Shown: one piece after another, positions 36,570 through 48,478 of the stretch
Layout: the number at the start of each line of letters is the position of its first letter
Numbering within the stretch: position 1 is the first letter of the stretch
Assembly (NCBI GenBank): GCA_023055505.1
Contig: JALIRH010000001.1
Span: 93,650,530 to 93,714,529 of the forward strand
Origin: Callipepla californica brunnescens
Lineage: Eukaryota; Chordata; Aves; Galliformes; Odontophoridae
Length of the DNA: 64,000 bases
Direction of reading: 5' to 3'
The notes under the pieces: generated by a model
Database searches by the model: none
What the model was told of the DNA's origin: nothing
The model's input: the letters and a program-made list of their open reading frames with translations, nothing else
Translations under genes and position numbers: made by a program

Positions 36570-37155
36570 AAACTATGAAAATCAGTGGCATCCTGAGCTC
36601 TATTGCTAAGTGTACTCCTAGTAGGTTTAAGGAATAGATTATTCTCCTTTGCACACATGAGAAATTTGTAACACTGTCCAGTTCTGAGTGGGATCCACAG
36701 AAGAGAGACACTGAAATACTGGAGTGAGTCAAGAAGGTGAACACATAGATGTGCAGGGGGGTCTGAAGAATGTGAGTGTTTTACCCAGAGAAGGGCAGAC
36801 ACAGACAAGAACTGTTTTGCAGTTGTCAGCTACTTAGTGGAGGGTATACAAAGAAATTGGAAACAAACTCCTGCAAGATATTTGATAATGGAAGAGACAA
36901 CAAACACTGGCTAAAACACAGAATGTTCAGTTAAAACACTAGTAGAAATGATCTTTGTAATGGAGTTTAGTCAAATACTGGTGAAGGCTGCCTGAAGAAG
37001 CTCTGAAATCTTAATTCCCTGACACGCTAAAAGGTTTACTGTCCCTAAGCATCAATATCAAGATTTGAAATTGTTCCTACTGTTATTGACATTGAAACTG
37101 TTGTTCTCTAGAGTATCCTCCCAACTGGAATTATTTTATAATTCTGTGTTCTTTT
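36570..37155 (+). repeat. Old CR1 LINE fragment
   Basis: Diverged CR1 in + orientation. GAGAAATTTGTAACACTGTCC and TGGGATCCACAGAAGAGAGA lie early, CTGGTGAAGGCTGCCTGAAG lies in the 3' UTR, and CTGGAATTATTTTATAATTC with TGTG looks like a worn CR1 tail. A 151-codon open frame on the opposite strand (36353-36808) overlaps it. That frame is the longest in the window, but it is antisense to the CR1 and has no recognisable motif. Confidence 0.5.
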
Positions 37156-37437
37156 AAAGAGCAAGAGAAAGTCACACAGATGTGCTGGAAGGGAGGAGCT
37201 TGCCCTCATCAACTGAACTTAAAAGGAATACTAAAGAAGAGAGAACAATCGGAAGGAGAATTAACAGACATGCAGTCAATAAGACTGTCATCTGCATCAC
37301 AGAGAGGTATGGAAAATAAAATGAACATTTAGCTTGTCTTTAGTGGAAAACTTCCTAAAACCGAAAGGATATACAGAACTGACAGTCAGGCAGGAAGTAA
37401 TCTCTTTTCATTGACATCAGTCCTAGAAGAAATAATC

Positions 37438-38510
37438 ATAGGATCATAGAATGGCTTGAGTTGGAAGGGACCTCAAAAATCACTAAGTTCCAATCTCCCT
37501 GCTGTGGACAGTTTCCAACTGCAAAATAAAGCACTAGATCAGGTTGCCCAGGCCACATCCAGCCTGGCCTTGAGCATGGAAAGATTCAGGGAGTCCACAG
37601 TCTCTCTTGGCAGCCTGTTCTAGCACCTTACCACCCTCACACTGAAAAATCTTCACCCTGACATCTAATCTAAATCTCCCATCTTTTATTTTAAAGCCAT
37701 TCCCGCTTTTCCTATTACTTGTCCATATGATGGGAGACCGTGTTAAAGGCCTTGCACAAGTCCATATAGAAGTCATCAGTTGCCTTTTCTTTGTCTACTG
37801 ATGTCATCACTCCATCCATGCCACCAGATTGTTAGGCATGATCTGCCCTTGGTGAAGCTGTCTCGGATCACCTACTCATCCCCCATGTGCCTCAACATAG
37901 CTTTCAGGAAGATCTGTTCAATTATCTTCCTATGATAAGAGCTGAGGTTCATCTGCCTGTAGTTCCCGAAATCTTCCTTTCTTCTTTTCTTAAAAATGAA
38001 AGTGATGTTACCCTTTTTTCAGTAGCCAGCAACTTAGCCAGACAGCCACAACTTTTCTTATATGATAGTGGTTTGGCAACATCAATTATCTTTCTCAGGA
38101 CCCTGGGATGCATATCATCCTGTCTCACAGATTTGGTATACATTCAGCCTCGTTAGGTGGTCTAGGAATTGCTCCACTATTATATAGTATGGGGGATTTT
38201 TCTCCCCTTGCTCCCAGCTGGAAGCTCAAGTATGAAAATTTCAGGGATGTGACAGGCACAAGTATCCTGGTTGCCAGTGAAGACTGAGGCAAAGAACTCA
38301 CTAAGTAACTCAGCTTTCTCTATGTCTCTTGTAGCAGGTTTGCCTTTCTCAGTTATCCAAGGGGTACTCTCTCTTTGGCCTGTCTCTACCAATCAGTATA
38401 CTGATAGAGTCCATTCTTGTTTTATATATCCCTTGTCAGGTGCAGTTCCATCTGCACTCTGTCTTTCCTGATATTATAACTACATGTCCTCTCATACATA
38501 CTTGAAAAGA
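37438..38510 (-). repeat. CR1 LINE with reverse-transcriptase remnants
   Basis: The 3' end on the + strand is AGGATCATAGAATGGCTTGA. Going inward on the minus strand come the 3' UTR blocks, then reverse-transcriptase words VDKEKAT and DLCKAFN (about 37740-37800), MHPRVLRK (about 38107-38130) and, farthest, FFASVFTGNQ (about 38266-38295). This is the order of CR1 ORF2 read backward from the tail. Deletions and stops break the frame. At about 1.07 kb it is the largest CR1 in the window. Confidence 0.93.
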
Positions 38511-38574
38511 CACTGCAGATAGAAAAAAGCCCCACTAATTTTCTAGGAAGTAGCATATAATAAATTTCTATTAG

Positions 38575-38603
38575 AAAATAAATAAATAAATAAATAAATA
38601 AAT
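38575..38603. repeat. (AAAT)n microsatellite
   Basis: About seven AAAT units between two CR1 fragments of opposite orientation. Confidence 0.95.
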
Positions 38604-38659
38604 ATAAATGTAGATCTAACTTACAATAAACTACTATTAATCTATTTTTAATTGATCTC

Positions 38660-38895
38660 TGACAGAGTTCACCTGAGAATATTAAGGCAGTTAGAGGATG
38701 TCAAAGCTACACCCCTTGAAAAATTTTTGAAGTCCTAGGGAGGACTCTGCTGACTGGAAGTTAGTCAGTGTTACACTTACCTGCAGAAAAGGGAGTGGGA
38801 GAAGACCCAAGAAACTACAGACCTACTAGTTTAACCTCAGTTTCTGGAGGGTAATTGTAATTATTCTTCAAACTCCTGCCTAAGGACATGTTGCA
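38660..38895 (+). repeat. CR1 LINE ORF2 fragment
   Basis: Contains the CR1 region equivalent to the DWK to NYRP part of reverse transcriptase: GCTGACTGGAAGTTAG at 38748 and GAAGACCCAAGAAACTACAG at 38801, whose frames are broken relative to each other. It faces the opposite way from the larger copy at 37438-38510 and covers a segment that copy also has, so it is a separate insertion. Confidence 0.75.
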
Positions 38896-40202
38896 TAAAA
38901 ACAGTTCCTACCAAAAATTTGACTGAATTCTGTAATCTGTATAAGGTGAAATAAGCTAAAATAAAAAATATTTCTCTTTCTCAGGGAAGAGGAGATGCTT
39001 TTTGTTATTTTGCTTTTTTATTTCAAGAGAAAGCATGACCACTAGATGGCAGAGGTGGATAGTTTATAAAATACATAAATTGAAGTAGCTGAGGGTTTTC
39101 AAGCTGCAGCTATTTGACTGACTGGGGAAGATTCTGTTTTGTTTTGTTTTGTTTTGTTTTCTTCTGTTCTGTTTCTTTGCTTGTTTTATTTTATTTTTTT
39201 TTTTCTCAGGTTATGAGTTTCTGATAGAGTTACACACCATAAAATAATGAAAGATAGATTCAAGTTCAAACATTCATTTGAAGGCCATTAATTAAGTTAA
39301 ACCCATTAAAATATATGAAAATAATGACCAAGATAACAATTTAAAATAATTGAAAATTTACTGATGAGATATGTAATCAATAATGGAATATGACAGTGGG
39401 TAAAAAAAGATGCAAGCATGACGGTAGAAAAGAAAATTGAGGAAAGAGGTAAATAATGTTTCCTGTTACAAAAATAAATACATAAATACATAAATAGCAA
39501 AAACTGTATTGCTTCAGGTTCATATATTTATTGAGTAAAATACAGCATTTAAAATTTAATGTTTTATAGTTTGTCAATTGAATTTATCCATTCTAACTGT
39601 ATTAATGTAGCATACATTTATCAAGATAATAGAATGAGTAATGGCATTTTTCAGAACTCAGCATGGTTTGTAAGTCCTATTTAGAAGCATTAACTTCTAA
39701 ATGCATAAGCACTTTCCATTGGATATTTTTGGTTTTGTTAAACTATCTATGGGGATACTAAGCTGGGAAGAAAGTAATATTTTAATTACATTTTTAAATG
39801 CACTTAGTAAACTTAAATAAGCAAAATCTCTCTTGTAATGTGTCTATAATTTTACAAAATGCTGTTAAAATGTATTTTTAATATAAATATAAGAATATTT
39901 TTCCCCAGTATCATAGTACTCTGTTACACACAATTAAACAGTCATTTGTTGGCTGAAATTCAGAGCAGGTATTAAAACACAGAAACATAGTTTTCTAGTT
40001 TCCAGTTCCATAGTTAGCGGAGAGCTGAAATTCTACTTATTTAACTAAACACAAACTAATGATATTATTTCTGTAAGATATGTTTAGAACATCAAAGAAT
40101 TCCAGAAGAGTTTGCAGCTAAGGCAGTCATATTACAAAAGAGCTGCACTGCTTGAATGGCACCAGGAAACAAGACAAGATATGCTGGTACAGCATGTGTG
40201 CC
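38896..40202. other. AT-rich DNA with a (GTTTT)n run
   Basis: A GTTTT pentanucleotide run lies at about 39135-39160, followed by T-rich DNA to about 39207. The rest shows no gene or known repeat. Confidence 0.6.
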
Positions 40203-40735
40203 TGCCAACAGTTTATGGGCTGGCCAGTTCATCTCAGTTCCATGACTAATTGGGCAGGGTACCCACGGACCTATGCCCTGGGAAAGGGGAAGGGGGAAGA
40301 AGAGAGAGGGTAGGGGTATGGGTCCAAAAACAAAACAGCGGCAATGATCTGAGGAGGAAAGCTTAAGATAATGAAATACAAAATAACAAAATATAATACA
40401 ATATAATTGGAATTAAAGCTAAAAAATCAAATAAAGTGAGAGTGTCTGAAACCTAAGGCCTTATTCTAAAGCTGAAGGCAAGATAGCTAGGGAAACGCCG
40501 CTGCTGAGATGAGGACTGAGGGAGGACTCGGGACCTGCATGCAGTTTTTTCTTTCCCTCTGAGTGGAAAACAGGAAGGCAAAGTCCTCTTAGGCATGCAG
40601 TTCTTCTCTTCTGAGAACAAGGTACCCAGAAATTTGGCAGTCTGTGGAACTGGAGCATGAACTCGTTAACACCCAGTGCTCTAGATGATGTGATGATGTG
40701 AAACATCAATAACAAAAAATCATAAAACCATAACA
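40203..40735 (-). mobile_element. Family-A LTR
   Basis: Minus-strand LTR of 533 bp with + strand ends TGCCAACAG and CCATAACA. It has the family's blocks in order, including the GGGAAAGGGGAAGGGGGAAG region and the reverse complement of the TATA-like box. The flanks (GTGCC and GCAAT) do not match, so either one end is worn or the duplication has been lost. It has no internal sequence beside it. Confidence 0.88.
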
Positions 40736-41887
40736 GCAATAAGCAGGATCAGACCTTTTGCCACACTCAAAATTTTGTTTATAGTCAGAGAGAAAGAACA
40801 ACTTACAAATACTCACAAACTTACAAGTACTTACAAATTTCCACTGCTGCTTGGAATCCTAAGGTTGGCCTCTGCCATCATAAAAGGCCTGCCTTTCTTT
40901 GCACTATGCCATTATGTTAGAGTCATAAAAATGTAATTCTACATTTAAAAACAAACAAACAAACAAACAAAACTGGAGTTGTTAACTGCTATCTGCATAA
41001 ATTTATGGTTTAAATGCAGAGGAGTAGAAAGGAATAAATATAAGTGCTAGGCACATGGTCAACAAGGGAAACTGCTGCTAAGAGTGAATGATATAAAACA
41101 AAGCTTCAAGCAGGCCAACAAAAGTTCAGAGAGTGAAGGCCTGAAAAATCTGAGGCCTTTCAAAGCTCAACACAAATCTTATGGCATGCTATATTATTGT
41201 TAGGTCTACATAGTTTCATGAATCAATAAGGAGATATCCATCCTTACAGCTCTCAAAATGTCCGATATCCCTTGAGTTACCTCAAAATAAGTGCCTAATG
41301 ACATCTGAGAACCCCTTGGAATTGCCAGTTTGCTTTCAGTTGCTATTTTAGTACTGTGCAGGCCTCCCATAAGTCCTTCTCTTATCTTCTACACACACGC
41401 AGATATTTCATACACCCTAGGATACTTCAACCACCAGACTGACTGTCCAGGAAACTGAATGCAACTTCACTGCTCTACATTTTGACTTAGTTAGCAACTT
41501 TTTAGTGTGTGATGACTGTCCCAATTTATTGCTCCATTGAGATTCGAAAACTTGATCTATTTATGCACAAACAAATGCAGCAATCTTAAAATATTTGCTG
41601 CACACTGTACTATTTTTGTGGTACATTTTTTTTTTCATTAAAATTTTAACAATTTCTAGAAATTTTATCTAAGCTCTAGAATATTTTTGTTTTCAAAGCA
41701 AGTAATTCCATATTCAGAGAATATTATCTTCTAACTTTATAACTTCTGTTTAATTTCTAGATTAGCACGCAGAATGGGTAATCTGTAATTTTCTTTTATA
41801 CGATTACAGATGTTTATTCTAACAAAGCTTATAGAATAATATTATCTTTGATGTTCCCATTTATTTGTTAAATTTGTTGTAGTTTCC

Positions 41888-41911
41888 AGTGGATTAAAAG
41901 ATTAATCCACT
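41888..41911. other. Perfect 10-bp stem with AAGA loop
   Basis: AGTGGATTAA, loop AAGA, TTAATCCACT: ten perfectly complementary bases on each side of a four-base loop. Each arm contains GGATTA/TAATCC, the core site of K50 homeodomain proteins such as OTX and PITX, so the structure is equally an inverted pair of such sites. Binding is an inference. Confidence 0.6.
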
Positions 41912-42047
41912 CTAATGGAACTCACACAATCAAGAAGGCAGTTACATAAATACACATAAGCAAGAAGATGAATAAGAAAAAGAGACATCTTAAATACATC
42001 ACTCAGTACCCTTGTGCTAATATATTTACCTAGGATAATATTATTTT

Positions 42048-42106
42048 ATATATGTATATATAAAATATATATATTTATATATATATTATATATTTATATA
42101 CATATG
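42048..42106. repeat. AT-only low-complexity tract
   Basis: TATATATG-, AAATATAT- and TTATATAT-type words over about 60 bp, with extensive self-complementarity. Confidence 0.85.
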
Positions 42107-43440
42107 CATAAAATTACCAAAATGCCCCCTGGCTAAAGGGAATCTTAGGTTCTATTCAATTACATCCTCACCCTGAAACATCTAATTTCAGCAGGAGTAC
42201 ATTTTGATGTCTATTACACCATTAGATAAAAAAAATTATGTCCCCAGATCTCCTGCCTATGCATCTTTTCACTGTTGCTATTATTTTATACTTCATTCAA
42301 TTATCTGGAGCCATCATTTTCCTTGTCTGTTCTTCAGTTTCTCTGGAGAAGTAAATCATTACAAAAAGTGGCATGCTATTAATTCTTAAGGTTTATAGGT
42401 TTTACCATTAAAATTCAAACTTTATCAGGAGCTTTATCATTTCATTTCAAAGAAAAATGTTGTAAAAGAGTTAAAAGGTTTCCTGGTACAAATGATGAAA
42501 TGTATACAACTTTTTTACATTATTATTGGATCAGTTTACTAAAGTAAAATCGGTGAGCTAAAATTATTATGACTGTTTCTCCTTGCACTAAATGTATCAT
42601 TCTAGGTACAGGAACTTTTCCATTATTTATAAAATAAATATTAGTTTGATAGAGTGCATCATTTTTTGTTACAACAGCAAATGGAAAGACAGCAGAAATA
42701 CTAAATTTATTTGCTTTTTAGAAAGCATTTTAGAGGAAAAATGCTAAGCTTCTCACAACATTTGTCAAATGATAATTGGACTTCTGACACTAAATGACCT
42801 GTTTTCATTATTATGACCTATTTTTGTTCAGGACCTGAGTATACTATAGGAATGGTATAGCAAAGGAATGAGAAACCTAGGTAGCCATGGTTCAACAAGC
42901 AATAAATAATGTTTTTGTTACATGATACCAAAGAAAAGTCTTGTCTTGTTGCCCTAAACTATTGACTGCCCTCTCTTTTACAAAGATTTTTAGATTGGTA
43001 TGACTAACCAGAACAGAACCAGTCTTCTCGGACTGCCTATTACTTTTTTGTTGTTGTTTTTTGCTCAAATGATTCAGGTGTTTACAGCCTTACACAATGA
43101 AGACTGATGAAAAAAGAAAAAAACAACACATCAGTCACCGACATTTTCCTTAGTTAATTTTTTCAATAGACGACTGTAAGCAGAAGCTAAACAATCTCAA
43201 GCCAAAGCATGCCTAAAAAAATATTCATACTATGTATTGTCAAATCAGCGCAAAGTATATGATCTTGTATTAGTTATGACATAAATTCTGTTTCTTTTGC
43301 TGCAAATTACATAAGTTGGACACATTCAAATCCATTATGTTGGATGGAAGTCATCCACTGGTGATGAAACAGCAGGTCAGTGTGATTGCAAAGTGGCTAT
43401 AAAATACAGAGAACTGTATTTACTGAATGAGATTCTTGAT

Positions 43441-43460
43441 GGGGGGGAGGTGGTGGGGGG
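43441..43460 (+). other. G-run, possible quadruplex
   Basis: The run GGGGGGGAGGTGGTGGGGGG has two blocks of six or seven G with short G pairs between. It could fold as a G-quadruplex, but it is short and isolated. Confidence 0.4.
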
Positions 43461-44264
43461 ATAAAAGTGGAGATGAGAACAAATGTTATTTTTATCTCTC
43501 TTATTTTTTTATTAGTACCATACCATATAGAAAAAACAAACAAACAAACATTACCCCTTTATTTAACTGAATCTGAGGAAGCTATTATGTTACTTTAAAT
43601 AATAGCTAACCAGTGAAGATTTTCAAACGTGAAACAGAAAATGCTGGCTTAAGAGCAAGTATATTTTGCGTTAAGAATACATAAAGATATACCTAAAAAA
43701 AAAGTCAAGAGGAAGACACCTCTGTCATCAGCATATATCCTTTCCAGTAAAGAACTCAGTACAGTAATGATCAATCTCAATTTCCTGAACCCAGCTTGAT
43801 GCTGACAAATGAACTTAACAACTTTAACAATAAAAAGAAAATATTCCATTAAGTTTCTGAATTTAACTGTAACATTAATTAATCAACTACCTCAATCAAC
43901 TACCTCAATTTTTTCTATTTATATAAAAAATTATATATATTTTATGGTACTAATAAAAAATAATTTATATAAAAAATTTATATATTTTTTATATCCATGT
44001 GACATCTCTCAGTATAGAATACCCCTTCACGCAGTTTAGGTTAGCTTTCCTGGCTGTATCCTCTCAATTTATATTGTGCACTCCAACCCCTTCACTGACA
44101 GAACAGTACAAAAAACTGAAATGTTCTTGGCTCTGCACAGCATTACTTAGCAACAACTGAAAAAACGACGTGTTCTCAACATTGTTTTTCTCCTAAATAC
44201 AAATTACAGCATCTCACCAGTTACTATGAAGAAAATTTGTTCCATCACAGCTGAAACCAGGACA

Positions 44265-44480
44265 GCTATATATACAGGTCAAAGAGCAGTGAACAGCATC
44301 TTGAAGCCCAGATACTGTCCGGTATCAGAAATGATGTCCCAGAAGCATCTACCAGGTTCCACACTCCAGGGCAACCTAATCCTGTAGATGGCAACCCTGC
44401 CCGCATCAGAGGGCCTGGAATTAGGTGATCTTTAATGTCCCTTTCAAACCAATCCATTCTATGATTCTATAAAAACAGCA
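44265..44480 (+). repeat. CR1-type LINE 3' end
   Basis: CACACTCCAGGGCAACCTAA, then GAATTAGGTGATCTTTAATG, then CCATTCTATGATTCTATA, a CR1 tail with the ATTCTATG unit. Truncated and non-coding. The 63-codon minus-strand frame here is antisense to it. Confidence 0.82.
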
Positions 44481-44568
44481 TTAAACTTCTGTAGTGTTTT
44501 ACTGTTACTGTCACTGTAACCTATTACCGGAAAAAGAAGAGTGATCAGTTCATCAGGCTGGCAATCTT

Positions 44569-44612
44569 ATATATATATGTGTGTGTGTCTGTGTGTTTGT
44601 GTGTGTGTGTGA
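44569..44612. repeat. (TA)n(TG)n microsatellite
   Basis: A short TA run passing into an imperfect TG run of about 16 units. Confidence 0.95.
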
Positions 44613-46324
44613 TGAAATCAGAATACTTTGGAAAAGATGAAATCAGTTGTAATGAACAACAATCCAGGTTTCTATTTTGCAACATCTTTCTTACTGATAG
44701 ATAAACACAAAACATTTCAAGGTTATAAATCATGGCTTTATATTTCAACAGTCATTTCTTGATCATTTCTGCTTTTGAAATATTACATCATGTCATTTAT
44801 CAACACATCAAAACATATCAGTATTTTAAGAATTTATAGCTACTTAAAAGTACATAATGATTATTTATCTGATTTTGAAGTCTTTTGGTCGCTGGTGTTT
44901 TATCATAATTCAATTATTATTATTATGTTGAAATATGAAATGGAATTTATAGATTTGCAGAATACCTTAATTAAGGTTTAGGCTGAAATAGTTTTTAAAG
45001 ATGCAAATTCCATGTGTTTTCTGATAGCTTGAATTTGTACATGCATCAAAGCTAAATTACATATATATATTGATTTATTTTTTCCCCCAGGGAAATATGT
45101 AGCAATATCATCAAAAGCTCAAACAATTTCTGGTTTACATGAAAAAAGAAAAAAAATAAAGTTAAAAATTATGAGGTCAGAAGTGACACTTGAGTATCTT
45201 TATCTACCTATTTGAATTTCCTCATGAAAATATTTAATTCACTGTCTAATCTACTTTAGATACTCTTTCCTCAACAGTGGGAAGATTCCTTATAGTGCAA
45301 AACCCTGTAGCTAACACTGGATGAAATTTTCGAAGGAAAAAATTACAGAAGATACATATGTGTATCATATACAGTGTAATCCCAGAAAGTACAAAAGTAC
45401 TGTTTTAAAAACAAAGATAGAAGAAGTAATTGTATATAGCTGAACTAAATGTTGATCATGAACAATTCCCTCTTTCTTTTGAAACTTACGATCCTAATCT
45501 ATCTATATGGAGCACTTATTAGTGAAGAAACTATCAACTCAGATAATCTTCCTTCCTAATAAGCCAAACAAGCCTATGTAAATAACTTCCTCATTTAGAT
45601 ATACAAAAATATGCTCTCTTTCATGAATTTAAGCAATTTTACTTTCCCTCTTCTTCACTTTCTTGTCTAGGAAAACTTCAGATTGACAGTGTAACAAAAC
45701 TTTGAGAGCAGGTTTCATCCTAAGGCTACAAAAATGCAGAAAAGGCATTCAAGGACTTGTTTTTGTTTTTCTTGTTAAACTATTTCGTTATTTATAAATG
45801 ATCTCTTACCTCTTTAGGTGGTCATGTTTCACAACCACAGGTACAATTAACTACTGATAACATATGAGCTCATCTTTTCCCACAGAACTATTGACACACA
45901 AAGGAGAAACAAAGTTATTTCATTTCTTTGTTGCTCAATGTAAAAATGAATAAAGATAATAATCACAGACATTTATTTAATTATAATCAACACGAATACT
46001 TAGATAAGTGGCTATCATTATTGTCATTGTGGGTGATTTTTAATATTTAAGTTTTCTTATTAGTAATCCAAGAAAAAATATATATATTATTATGTGAACA
46101 CCTGGAAACTGGGTGGAGTATTTCTAGTAAACACTGCCAGACTATTGATTCATTGCCTTACTTTAACTCTTAAAAAACTAATCAAAATATTATGAACATG
46201 AATAAGATCACAAATACACAAACACTGAATAAGTAAGCAGAAAATCATATATTAGTATATGTCAAATGAAATTGCAGATTCAGCAAAGTGAATGGCAAAA
46301 TTTGGAACATCTCCCATCTGACAT
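44613..46324. other. 1.7 kb unique AT-rich DNA
   Basis: No gene or clear repeat seen. A short TA stretch lies near 45059-45070. Confidence 0.55.
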
Positions 46325-46730
46325 GGGACTCTTCAGCATGAAGAAGAGAAGAGTGAGAGGGGTTTTCATCTCTGCTTATAAATATCTATAATACAGGAGT
46401 CCAGGACTTAAGTGGATGGGGCCAGATCTATTCAGTGGTGCCCAGCAACTGGGAAAAGGGGCAATGGGCACAAACTGAAACAAGGGAAGTTCCATCTGAA
46501 CACAAGAACGAATTTATTTACTTTGAAGGTGATAGAACACTGGAACAGTGTTCTCTGGGAACAGACTTCCCAGAGAGGTTGTGGAGTCTGCTTCTCTGCT
46601 GATATTCAAGACCTGCCTCAATGCTTTCCTGTTCAACTTACTCTATTGATCCTGCTTTAGCCGGAGGGGTGGACTTGATCTCCACAGATTCCTTCCAATC
46701 CCTAAGACTCTGTGATTCCATGAAAACTTA
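46325..46730 (+). repeat. CR1 LINE 3' end
   Basis: In order: GAAGAGAAGAGTGAGAGG, AAACTGAAACAAGGGAAGTT, GAGAGGTTGTGGAGTCTGCT, GGACTTGATCTCCACAGATT and the tail CTCTGTGATTCCATGAAAA. Typical CR1 3' UTR. An 82-codon frame inside it is not a gene. Confidence 0.92.
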
Positions 46731-47913
46731 TGATTTATATATATCCAAAACATGAAACTGTTCTAATCTGAGACCAATATCTGCATAATTCTTCACCATA
46801 TATTCTGTCTATTTCATGAGACAAGATTATTACTCAAATATATAGAAAGAACGGTAATGATTTCTGATGTTAATGTAAAGCTGCAATTCAGTTTGACATG
46901 TCATTTGGCTGCTGTGAAAAAGATATTGAGCCCTGAAAACAAAATTAGCCTTGTTGTTTGCGTCGGGGGTCATCTATTTTCAATTTTCATGTACACATGA
47001 TTATTATTTTTGGAATCAATAGAAATCAAGATGTTAACAGGAACTGATTCCAGATGACCTTTACCATATCTTTTCTCTTAGGCTTGTCATGTTACTGGAC
47101 AGATTTCACTGCTTTAATAGAAGTAGTGCATTTCTTGAGATAGGTTTCAAAACTGTGCCAAAAACACAGTCTATATTAGAAACTAATATATATATATATA
47201 TCATATATATTAGTATAAATCCAGTTGGTAAGATTTCTTTTTACACCCTTCAAGGTCTCCATTTCCATCTGCTTAGCTTTTTCACATTATATTTGAACTG
47301 AAATAAATTCCTGATCTTTTATTTAAGAATATTTCCTGTCTTCCCTCCTGCCTGCCTCCATCAAATAATTACTGCATTAATCAGTAAAGGAAACAAGTAA
47401 CAACATTTTTAAGTGGTTAAAATACAGAATTGTTAACATGACTTGGGAACTGCATAAAGGCTCAAGTTTGTACAGACTTTTACATTAATGATGATTATAC
47501 TCTAGTAATTTTTTATGCAGTGGATGAAAGTTTTCAACAAAAAAAAAAAATCACTTTCCAGTAAATTAAGAATATTGACTGAATTAATAAAATTAATATT
47601 TAAATTTTATGAATGACAAAAAAAGAATTAATTTTGTTCAAAATCTATTCCTTTTTAGTTCAGGAATTCTTCCAGAAGAGGGTGATATTGAACTATAAAT
47701 CTAAAGCAATCATGTCTGCCTTCACTTGAATCTACATAGTTTATTTTGAACAATTAAGTTTCCAAAACTTTCTATTTTTCCAAATAGCTACTTGGAAAAA
47801 GACAAGGACTTTGTAAGGTCTTCAAATAAATACAATTTAAATTTACATTATTAAATACAAGGAGCAAATCAGAGGTTTTTGTTTTGTTTTGTGTTGTGCT
47901 TTTTTCTCCTTCT
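46731..47913. other. 1.2 kb unique AT-rich DNA
   Basis: No gene seen. A palindromic TA stretch lies at about 47187-47213, and an A run at about 47539-47551. Confidence 0.55.
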
Positions 47914-48478
47914 TTCAAATGGTTTACAGGCTGGTTCGACCTGGTTCTGTGATGACTGGTGCGGGGAACCCACGGACCCACACCCCAGGAAAGAGGAAGG
48001 GGGAAAGGGAAAAGGGAAAAGGGACATGGGCCTAGAAACAAAACAGTGGCAACGATCTGAGGAGGAAAGCTGGTTTACTAAATAAGATATCAAAAAGCAA
48101 AATAACACAAAATAAGAATATAATTGGAATTGAAGCTAATAAATCAAATAAAATGAGCAAGAGAGAGTCCGATAAACCGAAGGCCTTATGCTAAATGCTG
48201 AAGACAAGACGGCAGTGAGCACCCACTGCTGAGTCGATCCAAAAGGCAACAGCGAATGTCCTGTGACACACAGTTTTTATCTTTCCCTCTGAATGGAAAT
48301 AAGAAAAAATACAAAGCATCACACAGTCCCCTGGGGAACGAAGTTCTTCTCTTCTGAGACAGGTATACCCATAAGTATCGATGATCTGTGGAGCTGGAGC
48401 ATTAACACTTTAGCTCTTAATGCACTGCATGATGTTATGATGTGGAGTACCAGTACCAAAAATCATAAAACCATGACA
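47914..48478 (-). mobile_element. Family-A LTR, 3' LTR of an ERV remnant
   Basis: Minus-strand LTR of about 565 bp. Its first base on the minus strand is at 48478 (TGTCATGG reading backward). It keeps all family-A blocks, including the TATA-like box and the GGCCTTATGCTAAAT region. Unlike the other copies, it is joined on its 5' side to decayed retroviral internal sequence (48479-49215), so it is the 3' LTR of a truncated provirus. Just before the LTR, on the minus strand, lies a purine-rich GGAATAGGGTGGAT, the place where a polypurine tract is expected. Confidence 0.85.

Larger units (their letters stand above)
40736..44264. other. 3.5 kb unique AT-rich DNA
   Basis: No gene was recognised. 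Small structures: AAAC runs at 40947-40972 and 43534-43550, a perfect hairpin at 41888-41911, an AT-only stretch at about 42048-42106, a G-rich run at 43441-43460, a direct repeat of CAACTACCTCAAT near 43884-43909 and a TATA-rich stretch at about 43918-43999. Confidence 0.55.

Noticed and set aside
36353..36808. 151-codon minus-strand frame, the longest in the window
   Set aside because: It overlaps an old CR1 copy in antisense and has no recognisable domain or gene signals.
37438..38895. Inverted CR1 pair as a single twin-primed insertion
   Set aside because: Both pieces contain the same part of the reverse transcriptase (the DWK to NYRP region), so they overlap instead of complementing each other and are separate copies.
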